A stretch of 64,000 nucleotides of DNA from DAOUAE01 sp034433795 (GTDB lineage Bacteria > Chloroflexota > UBA6077 > FW602-bin22 > DAOUAE01): positions 89,440 to 153,439 of the forward strand of contig DAOUAE010000065.1 in assembly GCA_034433795.1 (NCBI GenBank). Direction: 5' to 3'. Shown here one piece after another: positions 9,202 to 17,058 of the stretch. How positions within the stretch are numbered: position 1 is the first letter of the stretch; every line of letters begins with the position of its first letter. The translations under genes were made by a program, and so were the position numbers. Below the pieces are notes generated by a model. That model did not search any database. It was not told the origin of the DNA and saw nothing but the letters and a program-made list of their open reading frames with translations.

Positions 9202-10312
9202 TCGGGGCGAGGGCCGCCGGGTTCAGGCCTGCCCCTGCTCCCCGCTTGTACGCCTCGATCATTTGGATGAGTAGGGCGATATCGGCCCGTCCCTCCTCGC
9301 CGCTGGTCAGGGGGCGGCGGTTCTCGGTGACGCACTCGTGAAAGTGAATGAGTTCACGCTTGAAGGCCTCCTCATACGAGGCCTCGACCCGGCAGTCGGT
9401 GAAGGCGCCGTCGGCCATCTCCTCAACGTGGACCAGCGTCGGCATGTTGCGGATGTAGGGGGAAGGGAAGGAGATGGTGACCACCCGCTGGCGACCGTAG
9501 ACCCGCAGCACCTCGTCAAAGCGACGCATTTCGGTGCGGCCGGTGGTGAAGGTGCAGAGGAAGTCGCCATAGTCGAGAAGTGAGCTGAAGAAGCGGCCGT
9601 CGTCCCAGATGTGGGTGGTGAGAACGCGGCGGGGGCGGCCGACAGCCCCACAGAGGATGGTCACGTCGTGAACCGAGAGCCCCAGCATCAGGCTGTAGGC
9701 CTGGCGGACGTGGGGTGGCACCAGGCCGATGGCCTCGGTGATGGCGGCCTGATATTCAGCCTGCTGCTGGGCGATGAGATCGCGGGGCGGATCGTCAAAG
9801 CGGTAGACGCGGTGAGCCTCACGGATGAAAAGCGCGTTGGGGCCGATGATGTCGTGGAGTTCAACCAGGCGGATATCGGGAATCTCCTGGATTTTACGCT
9901 GCCCGTAGAGATAGCCGGGGTCGTAGCGTTTCATGTAGGCAACCATAAGGATACAGCCGTTGCGGGCGGCTGTTTCGATGAGGGTATCAGCCTCGCGCAG
10001 ATTGGTGCACATCGGTTTCTCGACCAGGACGTGCTTGCCCTGCTGGAGGGCGGCCAGGGCTGGTTGGAAGTGGTAGGGAGTTAGAACAAAAACGGCATCG
10101 AGGTCGGGCTGGGCGACCAGAGCGCGGAAATCGGTGTAGCGATGGTCGACGCCATAGAGGTCGCCGATCCTGGCGACCAGCTGCGGGGAGATATCGCAGA
10201 TGGCGGCGATCTCGTAGCGCTCCTCCAGTTCGCGCAGGTAGGGCAGGTGCATAATCTGGGCGATCTCGCCCAGACCGATCACCCCGACTCGCAGACGTCG
10301 TGTGGGCGACAT
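9179..10312 (-). CDS. Gfo/Idh/MocA-family NAD(P)-dependent oxidoreductase
   Basis: 377 residues from the ATG at 10312 (GGAGG at 10316-10320). The N-terminal Rossmann fold has VGVIGLGEIAQIMHLPYL, then CDISPQLVARIGDLYGV and the family motif VLVEKPMCTNL around residues 95-105. The C-terminal alpha/beta substrate domain follows. Members oxidise or epimerise sugars, inositols and related polyols, or reduce biliverdin. The exact substrate cannot be read here. It stands alone and converges on the LacI remnant. Confidence 0.9.
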   Translation of the reverse strand: MSPTRRLRVGVIGLGEIAQIMHLPYLRELEERYEIAAICDISPQLVARIGDLYGVDHRYTDFRALVAQPDLDAVFVLTPYHFQPALAALQQGKHVLVEKPMCTNLREADTLIETAARNGCILMVAYMKRYDPGYLYGQRKIQEIPDIRLVELHDIIGPNALFIREAHRVYRFDDPPRDLIAQQQAEYQAAITEAIGLVPPHVRQAYSLMLGLSVHDVTILCGAVGRPRRVLTTHIWDDGRFFSSLLDYGDFLCTFTTGRTEMRRFDEVLRVYGRQRVVTISFPSPYIRNMPTLVHVEEMADGAFTDCRVEASYEEAFKRELIHFHECVTENRRPLTSGEEGRADIALLIQMIEAYKRGAGAGLNPAALAPTTPPGAR

Positions 10313-10959
10313 CAAGCCTCCATCATCGTATCCAGCCCGTCTTTATTTCGTGTCAGGCCTTGAGGCCGGTCAGAGCGATGCCGGCCACAGCCCCGGCGAC
10401 TGTGGCCGAACAGGTGGTTTTCCCCAAGGCTCGGAGTGCTCTCCTCACAGGGAGTATAGGGAGGACTGACTCGCTTGTCCATTGCGATCGCGGGTACTGT
10501 CGGGGGCGCGTGTTTCCTCCGGGCTCGTGATGGCGAGAGGTATTGGTTACCGGGCGAGAGAGCAGGCCGGTGGTTACAGAGTTATAACCGTATAGATATA
10601 TTCCAGTGCAGAGCAGTAGGTATAGTTTCTAACAAACAGATGGATATTTGTCTGTACGAACAAATAGAAGTCTCGACGAGTATATGTGTGGTTACATAAG
10701 TATGGTCATGTAATAACATCTAGCAATATGTCTGTCCTTCTGTTGTTCTGTCATATAATGCAGAAGACATTCTGGACGGTTATACTCCTAGAGGTCTGTG
10801 AGGATCGAGGGCTGTCCGGATGATGGACAGGCGGGCCCGCCTCACGTATAATCTCGGGCCGGCGCCCGGACCGCGGTGGGCGGAGAGACGGTTCCCGGAG
10901 ATCGCCGGTGTCTCGCCGCACGTGCGGTCCGACTACCCCTTACCGAGGAGCTGCGGAGC
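10313..10959. other. Gene-free stretch with an AT-rich palindromic island before parA
   Basis: No credible gene. From about 10570 to 10800 the base composition falls far below the surroundings. It contains a 22-bp imperfect palindrome centred on GTAC (10645-10666), TTACAT-N10-ATGTAA (10692-10713) and GGTTA-N8-TAACC (10572-10589). Possible operators or centromere-like sites of the partition genes that follow. Confidence 0.6.
10645..10666. promoter_or_regulatory. 22-bp palindrome, candidate operator or partition site
   Basis: Arms TATTTGT and ACAAATA are perfect complements around CTGTACGA, whose centre GTAC is itself palindromic; 18 of 22 positions are symmetric. It is AT-rich in a GC-rich genome and about 300 bp before parA. 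Confidence 0.45.
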
Positions 10960-11721
10960 GTGGGACGGACCATCGCCGTCGCCAACCAGAAAGGTGGGTC
11001 AGGGAAGACCACCACCACGCGCTGCCTGGGTTCGGCTCTGGCCGAGCGGGGCCGGCGCGTCCTGATGATCGACCTGGACCCGCAGGCCAGCCTCTCCGAG
11101 GGGTGCGGTCTGGCCCTGCACCGTCTGGAACGCACCACCTACCACGTCCTGCTGGGACAGGCCCGTCTGGCCGAGGTCATCGTGCCGGTCGAGGAGCGGC
11201 TGGATCTGGCCCCCACCAACATCCACCTGGCCGCCGCCGAACTCCAACTGGTCAATATGAACCGCCGTGAGGACAAGCTCCGGAATGCCCTGCGGCCGGT
11301 CAAAGACGCCTACGACTACATCCTGATCGATTGCCCCCCGTCGTTCGGCCTGCTGACGGTCAACGCCCTCTCGGCCGCCGATAGCGTGCTGGTGCCAATG
11401 AGCTGCGATTACTACACCATGCTGGGAGTACGTTTGCTTTTGGAGACGGTCCGCGAGATTCAGGAGGAGGTCAATCCGGCGCTGGTGGTCGAGGGCATTC
11501 TGGCCACCCGCTACGACGCCCGCACGCTCCACGCCCGGGAGGTCCTGGAGCAGACCCGCCAGGCCCTGGGCGACCGTTTCCGGATCTTCCAGACGGTCAT
11601 CCGGGAGAGTGTGCGGTTCAAAGAGTGTCCGATTAAAGGCCAGTCGATCCTGACCTACGCGAGCCAGAGTGAGGGGGCGCGCGCCTACCGTGCGCTGGCG
11701 GAGGAGATCGACCATGCCTAA
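10960..11721 (+). CDS. ParA/Soj-type partition ATPase
   Basis: 253 residues from the GTG at 10960, picked because GAGGAG sits at 10945-10950 and because the family starts just before the P-loop. The deviant Walker A KGGSGKTTTTRCLGSAL is at residues about 10-26, then MIDLDPQASLSEGCG, and Walker B YILIDCPPSFGLLTVNAL. ParA ATPases bind DNA non-specifically and move plasmid or chromosome cargo with a site-binding partner. The short N-terminus lacks the extra DNA-binding domain of P1-type ParA, so it is Soj- or type Ib-like. The gene overlaps the small downstream gene by 8 bp, as parA-partner pairs often do. Confidence 0.92.
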   Translation: MGRTIAVANQKGGSGKTTTTRCLGSALAERGRRVLMIDLDPQASLSEGCGLALHRLERTTYHVLLGQARLAEVIVPVEERLDLAPTNIHLAAAELQLVNMNRREDKLRNALRPVKDAYDYILIDCPPSFGLLTVNALSAADSVLVPMSCDYYTMLGVRLLLETVREIQEEVNPALVVEGILATRYDARTLHAREVLEQTRQALGDRFRIFQTVIRESVRFKECPIKGQSILTYASQSEGARAYRALAEEIDHA

Positions 11722-12043
11722 GCGTGCCAGTGTCCCAGAGGGTAAGGCTCTGTTCTATCGTCGCGAGGAGCCGGAGCCCGAGCGCTCCGAACGGAGTCCC
11801 ACCCGTCAGTCGGCTATCTTCCTGGCGGAAGAACACCTGGACTGGCTGGATGACCGCTGCCGCGAGGCCCGACGCAACGGCGGTCGGGCGATCCGCAAGG
11901 CGGCGATCATCCGGGCGTTGCTGGAGGTGGCGATGGAGAGCCCCATCGATCTAACGGGCCTGCGCTCGGAAGCCGACCTGATAGAGCGCATCCGCCGGGG
12001 TCTCCGGAGCGCCCCTTCCACCCCACCTCCCGCCGGGCGCTGA
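11714..12043 (+). CDS. Small basic ribbon-helix-helix-like protein, candidate ParA partner
   Basis: 109 residues from the ATG at 11714, inside the end of parA. A basic N-terminal tail (MPKRASVPEGKALFYRREEP) is followed by RQSAIFLAEEHLDWLDDRCR and GGRAIRKAAIIRALLEVAME. That is the spacing of a short beta-strand, helix, RxxIIRxxL second helix fold of ribbon-helix-helix proteins. Arrangement and size match ParG or omega-type centromere-binding partners of type Ib partition systems. The role is inferred from the overlap with parA. It is not a typical ParB (no KorB/ParB nuclease-like domain). Confidence 0.7.
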   Translation: MPKRASVPEGKALFYRREEPEPERSERSPTRQSAIFLAEEHLDWLDDRCREARRNGGRAIRKAAIIRALLEVAMESPIDLTGLRSEADLIERIRRGLRSAPSTPPPAGR

Positions 12044-12240
12044 AAAGACCGGGCCAGCCTGACCATCTCCGGTCCCCGCCCACTGGGCGAGTCGAGCGGC
12101 GGGCCGGCTCGGCAGCGCCCCTCCCGCCCGCCCCGTCCGCTGGCCGGTCCGGTGGCCACCGGGCCTCTTCCCCCCTGCTCCCTCCCGGCCGGCACCGGAT
12201 CCCTGGCCGGACCCTGACCGAAAACCCCCGCCCGTCTCTC

Positions 12241-12267
12241 TGTATTTACATTTTCAATGTAAATACA
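12241..12267. repeat. Perfect 12-bp inverted repeat, 3-nt spacer
   Basis: Arms TGTATTTACATT and AATGTAAATACA around TTC, 200 bp after the parA partner gene. The AT-rich half-sites TTACAT/ATGTAA recur at 10692-10713 upstream of parA, suggesting sites for the same protein. There is no T-run, so it is not a simple terminator. Confidence 0.7.
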
Positions 12268-12846
12268 TCTGTCTCTGTCAGGTGCGATGGAGGTGTTTTG
12301 TAGCTTGCACGCTGACACCGATCGGGGGATCTGGGCGACGGAAGGGGAGAGGTGCGGGAGGCGGCGATGGGGCGGCGGTGAGGGGCGCACGTGAGGGGCA
12401 GGGGAGGGGATCACGCGGTCAGGGCCGGTGCGAGCAGGGTCTGGGCGAGGGTGAGAGGTGCTCTGAGAGGGCTCTTCTGACAGAGGTGTCAGGGGACAAC
12501 ACCGATGCGGTGACAGGCGGGCGGGCTTGTCCAGTCGTTTGGCAGGCAGACGGGTGGGCATTATTTTACGATAACTTATAGTTAACATAACAATGTGGAT
12601 ATAAACCGGCCGGGATCGCTTTTCTTGGCGAGGGCTGGCGAAGAAGTTTTAACTTGACAGAATATTTCACGGGGGCGAAATCGTGGGCCTCCGGCCACTG
12701 GACGTGGGGCTGGCGGTGGTTCCCCGCCGTCGACCGGTGGTGATGATGGTCAGCGACGGTCGGGGACGGCCGGTCCGGTCGGCGGCCGCGCCTGGCTCCG
12801 GTGCGCCACCGCTTGTCCGCTGGCGCTGACTCTGCTAAGATCATCC

Positions 12847-12906
12847 TGGCGATAGGTTGGCGACAGTTAGCGGTTATTGGCGGTTCGTAGCGACAATTAG
12901 CGGTCA
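12847..12906 (+). repeat. 10-bp phased GCG repeats before the coiled-coil gene
   Basis: RGCG words fall at 12859, 12869, 12879, 12889 and 12899, exactly 10 bp apart, with one more 11 bp upstream at 12848. Within this, GCGACAGTTAGCGGTTAT (12860-12877) recurs with two changes at 12890-12907. One-helical-turn spacing 15 bp before a start codon suggests a cooperative operator. Confidence 0.65.
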
Positions 12907-12921
12907 TCGCGGGAGGCGGCC

Positions 12922-13521
12922 ATGGCTGGTCGTGATCTCTGGTGGGCGGCCCGGACCAGTGGGGCGGTTGGGGGGCGTCGTGAGGAGGAGGGATCGGCTG
13001 GCGAACTGCTGCGGCCGGCGGAGGCGGCGGCCCGTCTCGGCATGCCCCCCTCGACGCTGCGCCTCTACGCCACCAAATTCGCCGAGTTCCTCTCACCGGC
13101 GGCCGCCAGTCCGCCGGTCTCACCGGACGGCCGTCCAGCCCCTCGTCTTTACACCGCGCAGGACCTGGCGCTCCTGGCCCGGGCCAAGGAGCTCCTGGCC
13201 CGGGGGCTGACCTACGACCAGGCACGCCAGGCTCTCCGCCAGCTGGCCGGTCTGGAGCCACGCGCGGCCTCGACACCCGTGGCGGCCGACCTGGAGCGCG
13301 CCCTGGCCGCCTGGCGCGCCCTGGCCGAGGAGCGGACGGAGGAGGTGCGGCATCTACGGGCCGAACTGCAGACTCTGCGTGAGAGCGAGCGGCTCCTGCG
13401 CCAGACCCTGGCCGAACGACTCGCCGTGCTGGAGGCGCGTCTGACGGCTCTGGAGCGCGAGCTGATGACACGTCTGGCGCGCCTCGAACAGCGCCGCGCC
13501 GACCGTTCGTTCACAGACTGA
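12922..13521 (+). CDS. MerR-type HTH protein with long coiled coil (KfrA/RacA-like)
   Basis: 199 residues; ATG at 12922 after GGGAGG. Residues about 30-100 form a MerR-like winged helix: LLRPAEAAARLGMPPSTLRL, then LYTAQDLALLARAKELLARG and LTYDQARQALRQL. Residues 110-195 are an Arg/Glu/Leu-rich coiled coil (for example LRAELQTLRESERLLRQTLA). There is no metal-sensing cysteine set. Helix-turn-helix plus long coiled coil is the layout of RacA and plasmid KfrA-type proteins, which bind DNA and help organise or segregate replicons. Position after parA and phased repeats fits an autoregulated partition accessory. Function inferred. Confidence 0.7.
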   Translation: MAGRDLWWAARTSGAVGGRREEEGSAGELLRPAEAAARLGMPPSTLRLYATKFAEFLSPAAASPPVSPDGRPAPRLYTAQDLALLARAKELLARGLTYDQARQALRQLAGLEPRAASTPVAADLERALAAWRALAEERTEEVRHLRAELQTLRESERLLRQTLAERLAVLEARLTALERELMTRLARLEQRRADRSFTD

Positions 13522-13574
13522 CGTCGGTCACCATCCGCCTTCCCGGTGAGTATTGCAGAGAATATGCAGAACTC

Positions 13575-14201
13575 TTACCGGGCGGATGCCGGCGGTGTGC
13601 CGGCCAGTATAAGGCGGAGGAGCGGACGCAGGGCCTGGACCGCCCGGGCCCGATGGCTCCAGCGGTTCTTCTCCGACGGTGGGAGTTCGGCCAGGGTGCG
13701 GCCCAGATCTGGCAGGAGGAACACCGGATCGTAGCCGAAGCCGTGCGCGCCCCGGGGCTGGTCGGCGATGAGCCCTTCGACCGTGCCGATTCCCAGGTGG
13801 CTCTCGCCGTCCGGGGTCGCCAGGGCCAGAACGCAGACGAACCGGGCCCGGCGGTCGGGGTCGCCGGTACAGGCCAGTTCCTGGAGCAGGAGGGCGACCC
13901 GCTCGGCGTCGCTCCGTCCCGGCCCTCCGTAGCGGGCGGAATGGACCCCTGGCCGGCCGCCCAGCGCCATCACCTCGAGGCCCGAATCGTCAGCCAGGCA
14001 CAGGAGACCGCTCTGGCTGGCTCCAGCCCGGGCTTTGGCCAGCGCGTTGTGGGCGTAGGTCGGTCCCGTCTCCTCGACCGCCAGGGCGAGTCCCAGATCG
14101 GCTGGCCGAAGCAGTCGCACCGGCAGGTCGGCCAGCAGAGCCGTCAGTTCGGCGATCTTGTGCGGGTTGTTGCTGGCGACCAGTAGTGGGTGACGGGTCA
14201 T
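13575..14201 (-). CDS. rdgB: RdgB/HAM1 non-canonical purine NTP pyrophosphatase
   Basis: 208 residues from the ATG at 14201, preceded by GGGGGAGAG; the longer open frame upstream is not conserved in type. Motifs: LLVASNNPHKIAELTALL, ETGPTYAHNALAKA, CLADDSGLEVMALGGRPGVH, SARYGG, and GFGYDPVFLLPDLGRTLAEL near the C-terminus. It hydrolyses dITP, XTP and dHAPTP to monophosphates to keep them out of DNA and RNA. It is transcribed away from the dnaJ-hspR operon, and the 146-bp gap between them holds the dnaJ promoter. Confidence 0.95.
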   Translation of the reverse strand: MTRHPLLVASNNPHKIAELTALLADLPVRLLRPADLGLALAVEETGPTYAHNALAKARAGASQSGLLCLADDSGLEVMALGGRPGVHSARYGGPGRSDAERVALLLQELACTGDPDRRARFVCVLALATPDGESHLGIGTVEGLIADQPRGAHGFGYDPVFLLPDLGRTLAELPPSEKNRWSHRARAVQALRPLLRLILAGTPPASAR

Positions 14202-14289
14202 CGCACTCTCCCCCTGGCCACCCCCTGGCCGGGCGGCCGGAGGGCGGCTCTCTCTAAGCAAAAATCTATTGTACTCGATAGCAGGAATA

Positions 14290-14318
14290 TTGACAATAGG
14301 CGGCTCAATGCGTACAAT
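14290..14318 (+). promoter_or_regulatory. Promoter of dnaJ-hspR
   Basis: TTGACA (14290-14295), 17-nt spacer, TACAAT (14313-14318). An inverted repeat CTATTGT (14266-14272) / ACAATAG (14293-14299) overlaps the -35 and could be a repressor site. It is not the known HspR site (CTTGAGT-N7-ACTCAAG). Confidence 0.8.
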
Positions 14319-14347
14319 TGCCATGAGCGGCAAGGAGGTGGGGGACC

Positions 14348-15262
14348 ATGCCGACCACGGCGCGTGACTACTACGAGATCCTGGGCGTGCCCCGCAACGC
14401 CACCGAGAAAGAGATTCGCCAGGCTTACCGCCGTCTGGCCCGTAAGTACCATCCAGACGTCAATCCGGGCGACAAAGAGGCCGAGCAGAAGTTTAAAGAG
14501 ATCCAAGAGGCCTACGAGGTGCTGAGCGACCCGGAGAAGCGGGCCAAGTACGACCGCTACGGTCACGCCTGGAGGCAGGCGGAGCAGGGCTTCGCCGGTC
14601 CCACCCCGGACTTCGAGACGCCGGGTATGGGCTTCGACTTCCGAACGTTCGCCGAGGAGTTCGACCTGGGCAGCCTCTTCGACCGGTTCTTCGGTGGCGG
14701 TGGACGTGCTGGCCGCACCACCTGGGCGCCCCCCATTCGGGGGCAGGACATCGAACAGCCGGTCGAGCTCTCGCTGGAAGAGGCCTATCACGGGACCACG
14801 CGTCTCATCGAGGTGCCTTCTCCCACCGGCGCCCGTCGGATCGAGGTGCGGATCCCGCCCGGGGTCACCGATGGAACCCGTGTCCGGGTGGCCGGCGAGG
14901 GAGGGCCGGGCTTCGCCGGCGGACCGCGCGGCGACCTTTACCTGGTCGTCTCGATCCGGCCCCACCCGCTCTTCGAGCGCAAAGGCGATGACCTCTACAC
15001 CGAGGTGGCGGTCCCGCTCTACACGGCCATCCTGGGCGGTGAGGTGCCGGTCCAGACGCTGAAGGGCCGGGTGATGCTCAAGATCCCGCCGGAGACCCAA
15101 AACGGCCGGGTCTTCCGACTGGCCGGGCTGGGGATGCCGCGTCTCCACGGCAGCGGCCACGGCGATCTCTACGCCAAGGTGCGGGTCGTCCTGCCCACCA
15201 ACTTGACCGAGCGGGAGCGGGCGCTCTTTGAAGAGCTACGCCGGCTGCGGCCCACGGCCTGA
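14348..15262 (+). CDS. DnaJ/CbpA-type co-chaperone without zinc finger
   Basis: 304 residues; AAGGAGG lies just before the ATG. The J-domain at residues 5-70 has YYEILGVPRNATEKEIRQAY and the HPD motif (KYHPDVNPG). After a short Gly/Phe linker (FFGGGGRAG) comes the DnaJ C-terminal substrate-binding region with GDLYLVVSIRPHPLFERKGD and GEVPVQTLKGRVMLKIPPET. The four CxxCxGxG zinc motifs are absent, so it is CbpA-like. It stimulates DnaK ATPase and delivers clients. It sits 12 bp before the hspR gene. Confidence 0.93.
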   Translation: MPTTARDYYEILGVPRNATEKEIRQAYRRLARKYHPDVNPGDKEAEQKFKEIQEAYEVLSDPEKRAKYDRYGHAWRQAEQGFAGPTPDFETPGMGFDFRTFAEEFDLGSLFDRFFGGGGRAGRTTWAPPIRGQDIEQPVELSLEEAYHGTTRLIEVPSPTGARRIEVRIPPGVTDGTRVRVAGEGGPGFAGGPRGDLYLVVSIRPHPLFERKGDDLYTEVAVPLYTAILGGEVPVQTLKGRVMLKIPPETQNGRVFRLAGLGMPRLHGSGHGDLYAKVRVVLPTNLTERERALFEELRRLRPTA

Positions 15263-15274
15263 GGAGGAGAGAGT

Positions 15275-15679
15275 ATGCCCGATCACAACGAGGCCTGTTA
15301 CGCCATCAGCGCGGCCGCCCGTCTGGTCAAGATGCATCCCCAGACCCTGCGCTACTACGAGCGGCTGGGGCTCATCCAGCCCTCGCGCTCGCGCGGGAAG
15401 ATCCGGCTGTACTCGCCACGCGATATCGAGCGGCTGCTGCAGATCCGCCGTCTGGTCAACGACCTGGGAGTGAACCTGGCTGGGGTCGAGGTGATCCTGC
15501 GGCTGACCGACCGGGTGGCTGAACTGGAGCGGGAACTGGTGCGTCAGCGTCAGCTCTTCGAGGCCGAGATCGCCCGCCTGCGCCAGCAGCTCGCTGAACG
15601 GCCGGCCGCCCCGGTCGAGGGCGAACCGCTCGACATCGTCGAGGGTGAGGTGCGTGAGCGCCCGCCGGGGGACATGTGA
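15275..15679 (+). CDS. hspR: HspR-like MerR-family heat-shock repressor
   Basis: 134 residues with GAGGAGAGAG before the ATG. MerR helix-turn-helix: YAISAAARLVKMHPQTLRYY, ERLGLIQPSRSRGKIRLYS, then DIERLLQIRRLVNDLGVNLA. A Leu/Glu/Arg dimerisation coil follows, then an acidic Pro-rich tail. HspR usually represses dnaK-dnaJ operons and is encoded at their end, exactly the arrangement here. No dnaK or grpE is adjacent, so this is a short dnaJ-hspR operon. Confidence 0.9.
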   Translation: MPDHNEACYAISAAARLVKMHPQTLRYYERLGLIQPSRSRGKIRLYSPRDIERLLQIRRLVNDLGVNLAGVEVILRLTDRVAELERELVRQRQLFEAEIARLRQQLAERPAAPVEGEPLDIVEGEVRERPPGDM

Positions 15680-15724
15680 TAGAACGAGAGTGAAGTCCGC
15701 CGAAGGAGCGGGAGAGGAACGACC

Positions 15725-16855
15725 ATGGCACGCGTGGTGGTGGCGATGAGCGGCGGCGTTGATAGCTCGGTGGCGGCGGCCCTGCTGGTGGCCGCCGGCC
15801 ACGAGGTTATCGGCGTGACGCTCAATGTCTGGCCCAAACTGGGAGCCGAAGAGGCGGTCGAGCGTCCAGACGCCTGCTGCAGCCTCAACGCCGTCGAGGA
15901 TGCGCGGCGGGTGGCCGATCACCTGGGGATCCCGCACTACGTGCTGAACTTCCGCGAGGTCTTCGCCGAGCGGGTCATCGCCAACTTCGTGGCCGAGTAC
16001 CAGCGCGGGCGGACCCCCAACCCCTGCATCCGCTGCAACGAGTACATCAAATTCAGCGCCCTGCTGCACCGGGTGATCGGACTGGACTGCGACTACATCG
16101 CCACCGGCCATTACGCCCGCGTGGCCTACGACCCGGCCCGCGACCGCTACGTCCTGCGCCGCGCGGTGGATGCCTGGAAGGACCAGAGTTACGTTCTTTA
16201 CGTCCTGACCCAGGACCTCCTGGCCCGCACCCTCTTCCCCATCGGCGATTACCCCAAGAGCGCCGTCCGCGATCTGGCCCGGCAGTTCGGCCTGCCGGTG
16301 GCCAGCAAGCCCGAGAGTCAGGAGATCTGCTTCATCCCCGACAAGGACTACGGCAGCTTCATCGAACGGTATCTGGCCGAGGGCAGTCGGCCCGGCCCGA
16401 TCCTCGACCGCGAGGGACGCGCGCTGGGGCAGCACCGGGGCATCATCTACTACACGGTGGGTCAGCGCCGTGGCCTGGGTCTGAGCGGTCCGCGTCCCTA
16501 CTATGTCATCGCCATCGATCCGGTCCGCAACGCCGTGATCGTCGGCCACGAAGAGGACCTCTACAGCGACGAGCTGCTGGCGGAGGAGGTCAACTGGGTC
16601 TCGATCGCCCCTCCCACGGCCCCGATCACGGTCACCGCCAAGATCCGCTACCGCGCGCCCGAGGTCCCGGCCGTCGTCACCCCACGCGCCGATGGCACCG
16701 TGCACGTGCGCTTCGCGCGTCCCCAGAAGGCGGTGACGCCAGGGCAGGCGGTCGTCTTCTACCAGGGCGACGAACTGGTCGGTGGAGGGACGATCGCCGT
16801 GGCCGCGCATCACCAGTCGCCGGCGACGCCAGCGATGGCCGGCCAGTCGGGGTAA
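15725..16855 (+). CDS. mnmA: tRNA-specific 2-thiouridylase MnmA
   Basis: 376 residues. The PP-loop VVVAMSGGVDSSVAAALL is at the N-terminus. The first catalytic Cys lies in NPCIRCNEYIKF, the family's second in ESQEICFIPDKDYG. The target-recognition stretch HRGIIYYTVGQRRGLGL and a C-terminal beta-barrel follow. It adds sulfur to U34 of Glu, Gln and Lys tRNAs using ATP and relayed persulfide. Length is normal. It follows hspR by 45 bp with GGAG-rich sequence before the ATG. Confidence 0.96.
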   Translation: MARVVVAMSGGVDSSVAAALLVAAGHEVIGVTLNVWPKLGAEEAVERPDACCSLNAVEDARRVADHLGIPHYVLNFREVFAERVIANFVAEYQRGRTPNPCIRCNEYIKFSALLHRVIGLDCDYIATGHYARVAYDPARDRYVLRRAVDAWKDQSYVLYVLTQDLLARTLFPIGDYPKSAVRDLARQFGLPVASKPESQEICFIPDKDYGSFIERYLAEGSRPGPILDREGRALGQHRGIIYYTVGQRRGLGLSGPRPYYVIAIDPVRNAVIVGHEEDLYSDELLAEEVNWVSIAPPTAPITVTAKIRYRAPEVPAVVTPRADGTVHVRFARPQKAVTPGQAVVFYQGDELVGGGTIAVAAHHQSPATPAMAGQSG

Positions 16856-17058
16856 GGAAAGGCGGCCGACGGCCCTCTACCGTAATGGCGCGATCGCCCG
16901 CCCGGGCTCGTGGACGGGCTGCGGGTGGGCCGTGCCCGTCTGCCGCCAGGTGGCACCGCAGACGCGGGCGACCTGAGCCGCTGGTGTATTCCGACTCCTG
17001 TGGTCTGCCGCCGGTGTGACGGGGGAGACGGTCGGCGGACACTGGTGGTTGCCCGCCC

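Larger units (their letters stand above)
12044..12921. other. 880-bp gene-free stretch with inverted and phased repeats
   Basis: No credible gene; minus-strand open frames here read as arginine/proline-rich shadows. It holds a perfect 12-bp inverted repeat (12241-12267), several TGTCAG/CTGACA words (near 12277, 12310, 12477-12492, 12511), a second AT-rich island (12560-12670) with TAACT-TAT-AGTTA and TGTGGATAT, a TTGACA at 12654-12659 without a good -10, and 10-bp phased repeats directly before the next gene. Confidence 0.6.

Noticed and set aside
12380..12415. G-quadruplex in GGGGC/GGGG runs
   Set aside because: Short G-runs are frequent at this base composition; no position or conservation argument.
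12560..12670. Replication origin in the AT-rich island
   Set aside because: Only one near-DnaA box (TGTGGATAT) and no initiator gene nearby; too weak to call.
12566..13471. 301-codon minus-strand open frame over the coiled-coil gene
   Set aside because: Arg/Pro-rich shadow; the plus strand has a ribosome site and a MerR-like fold.
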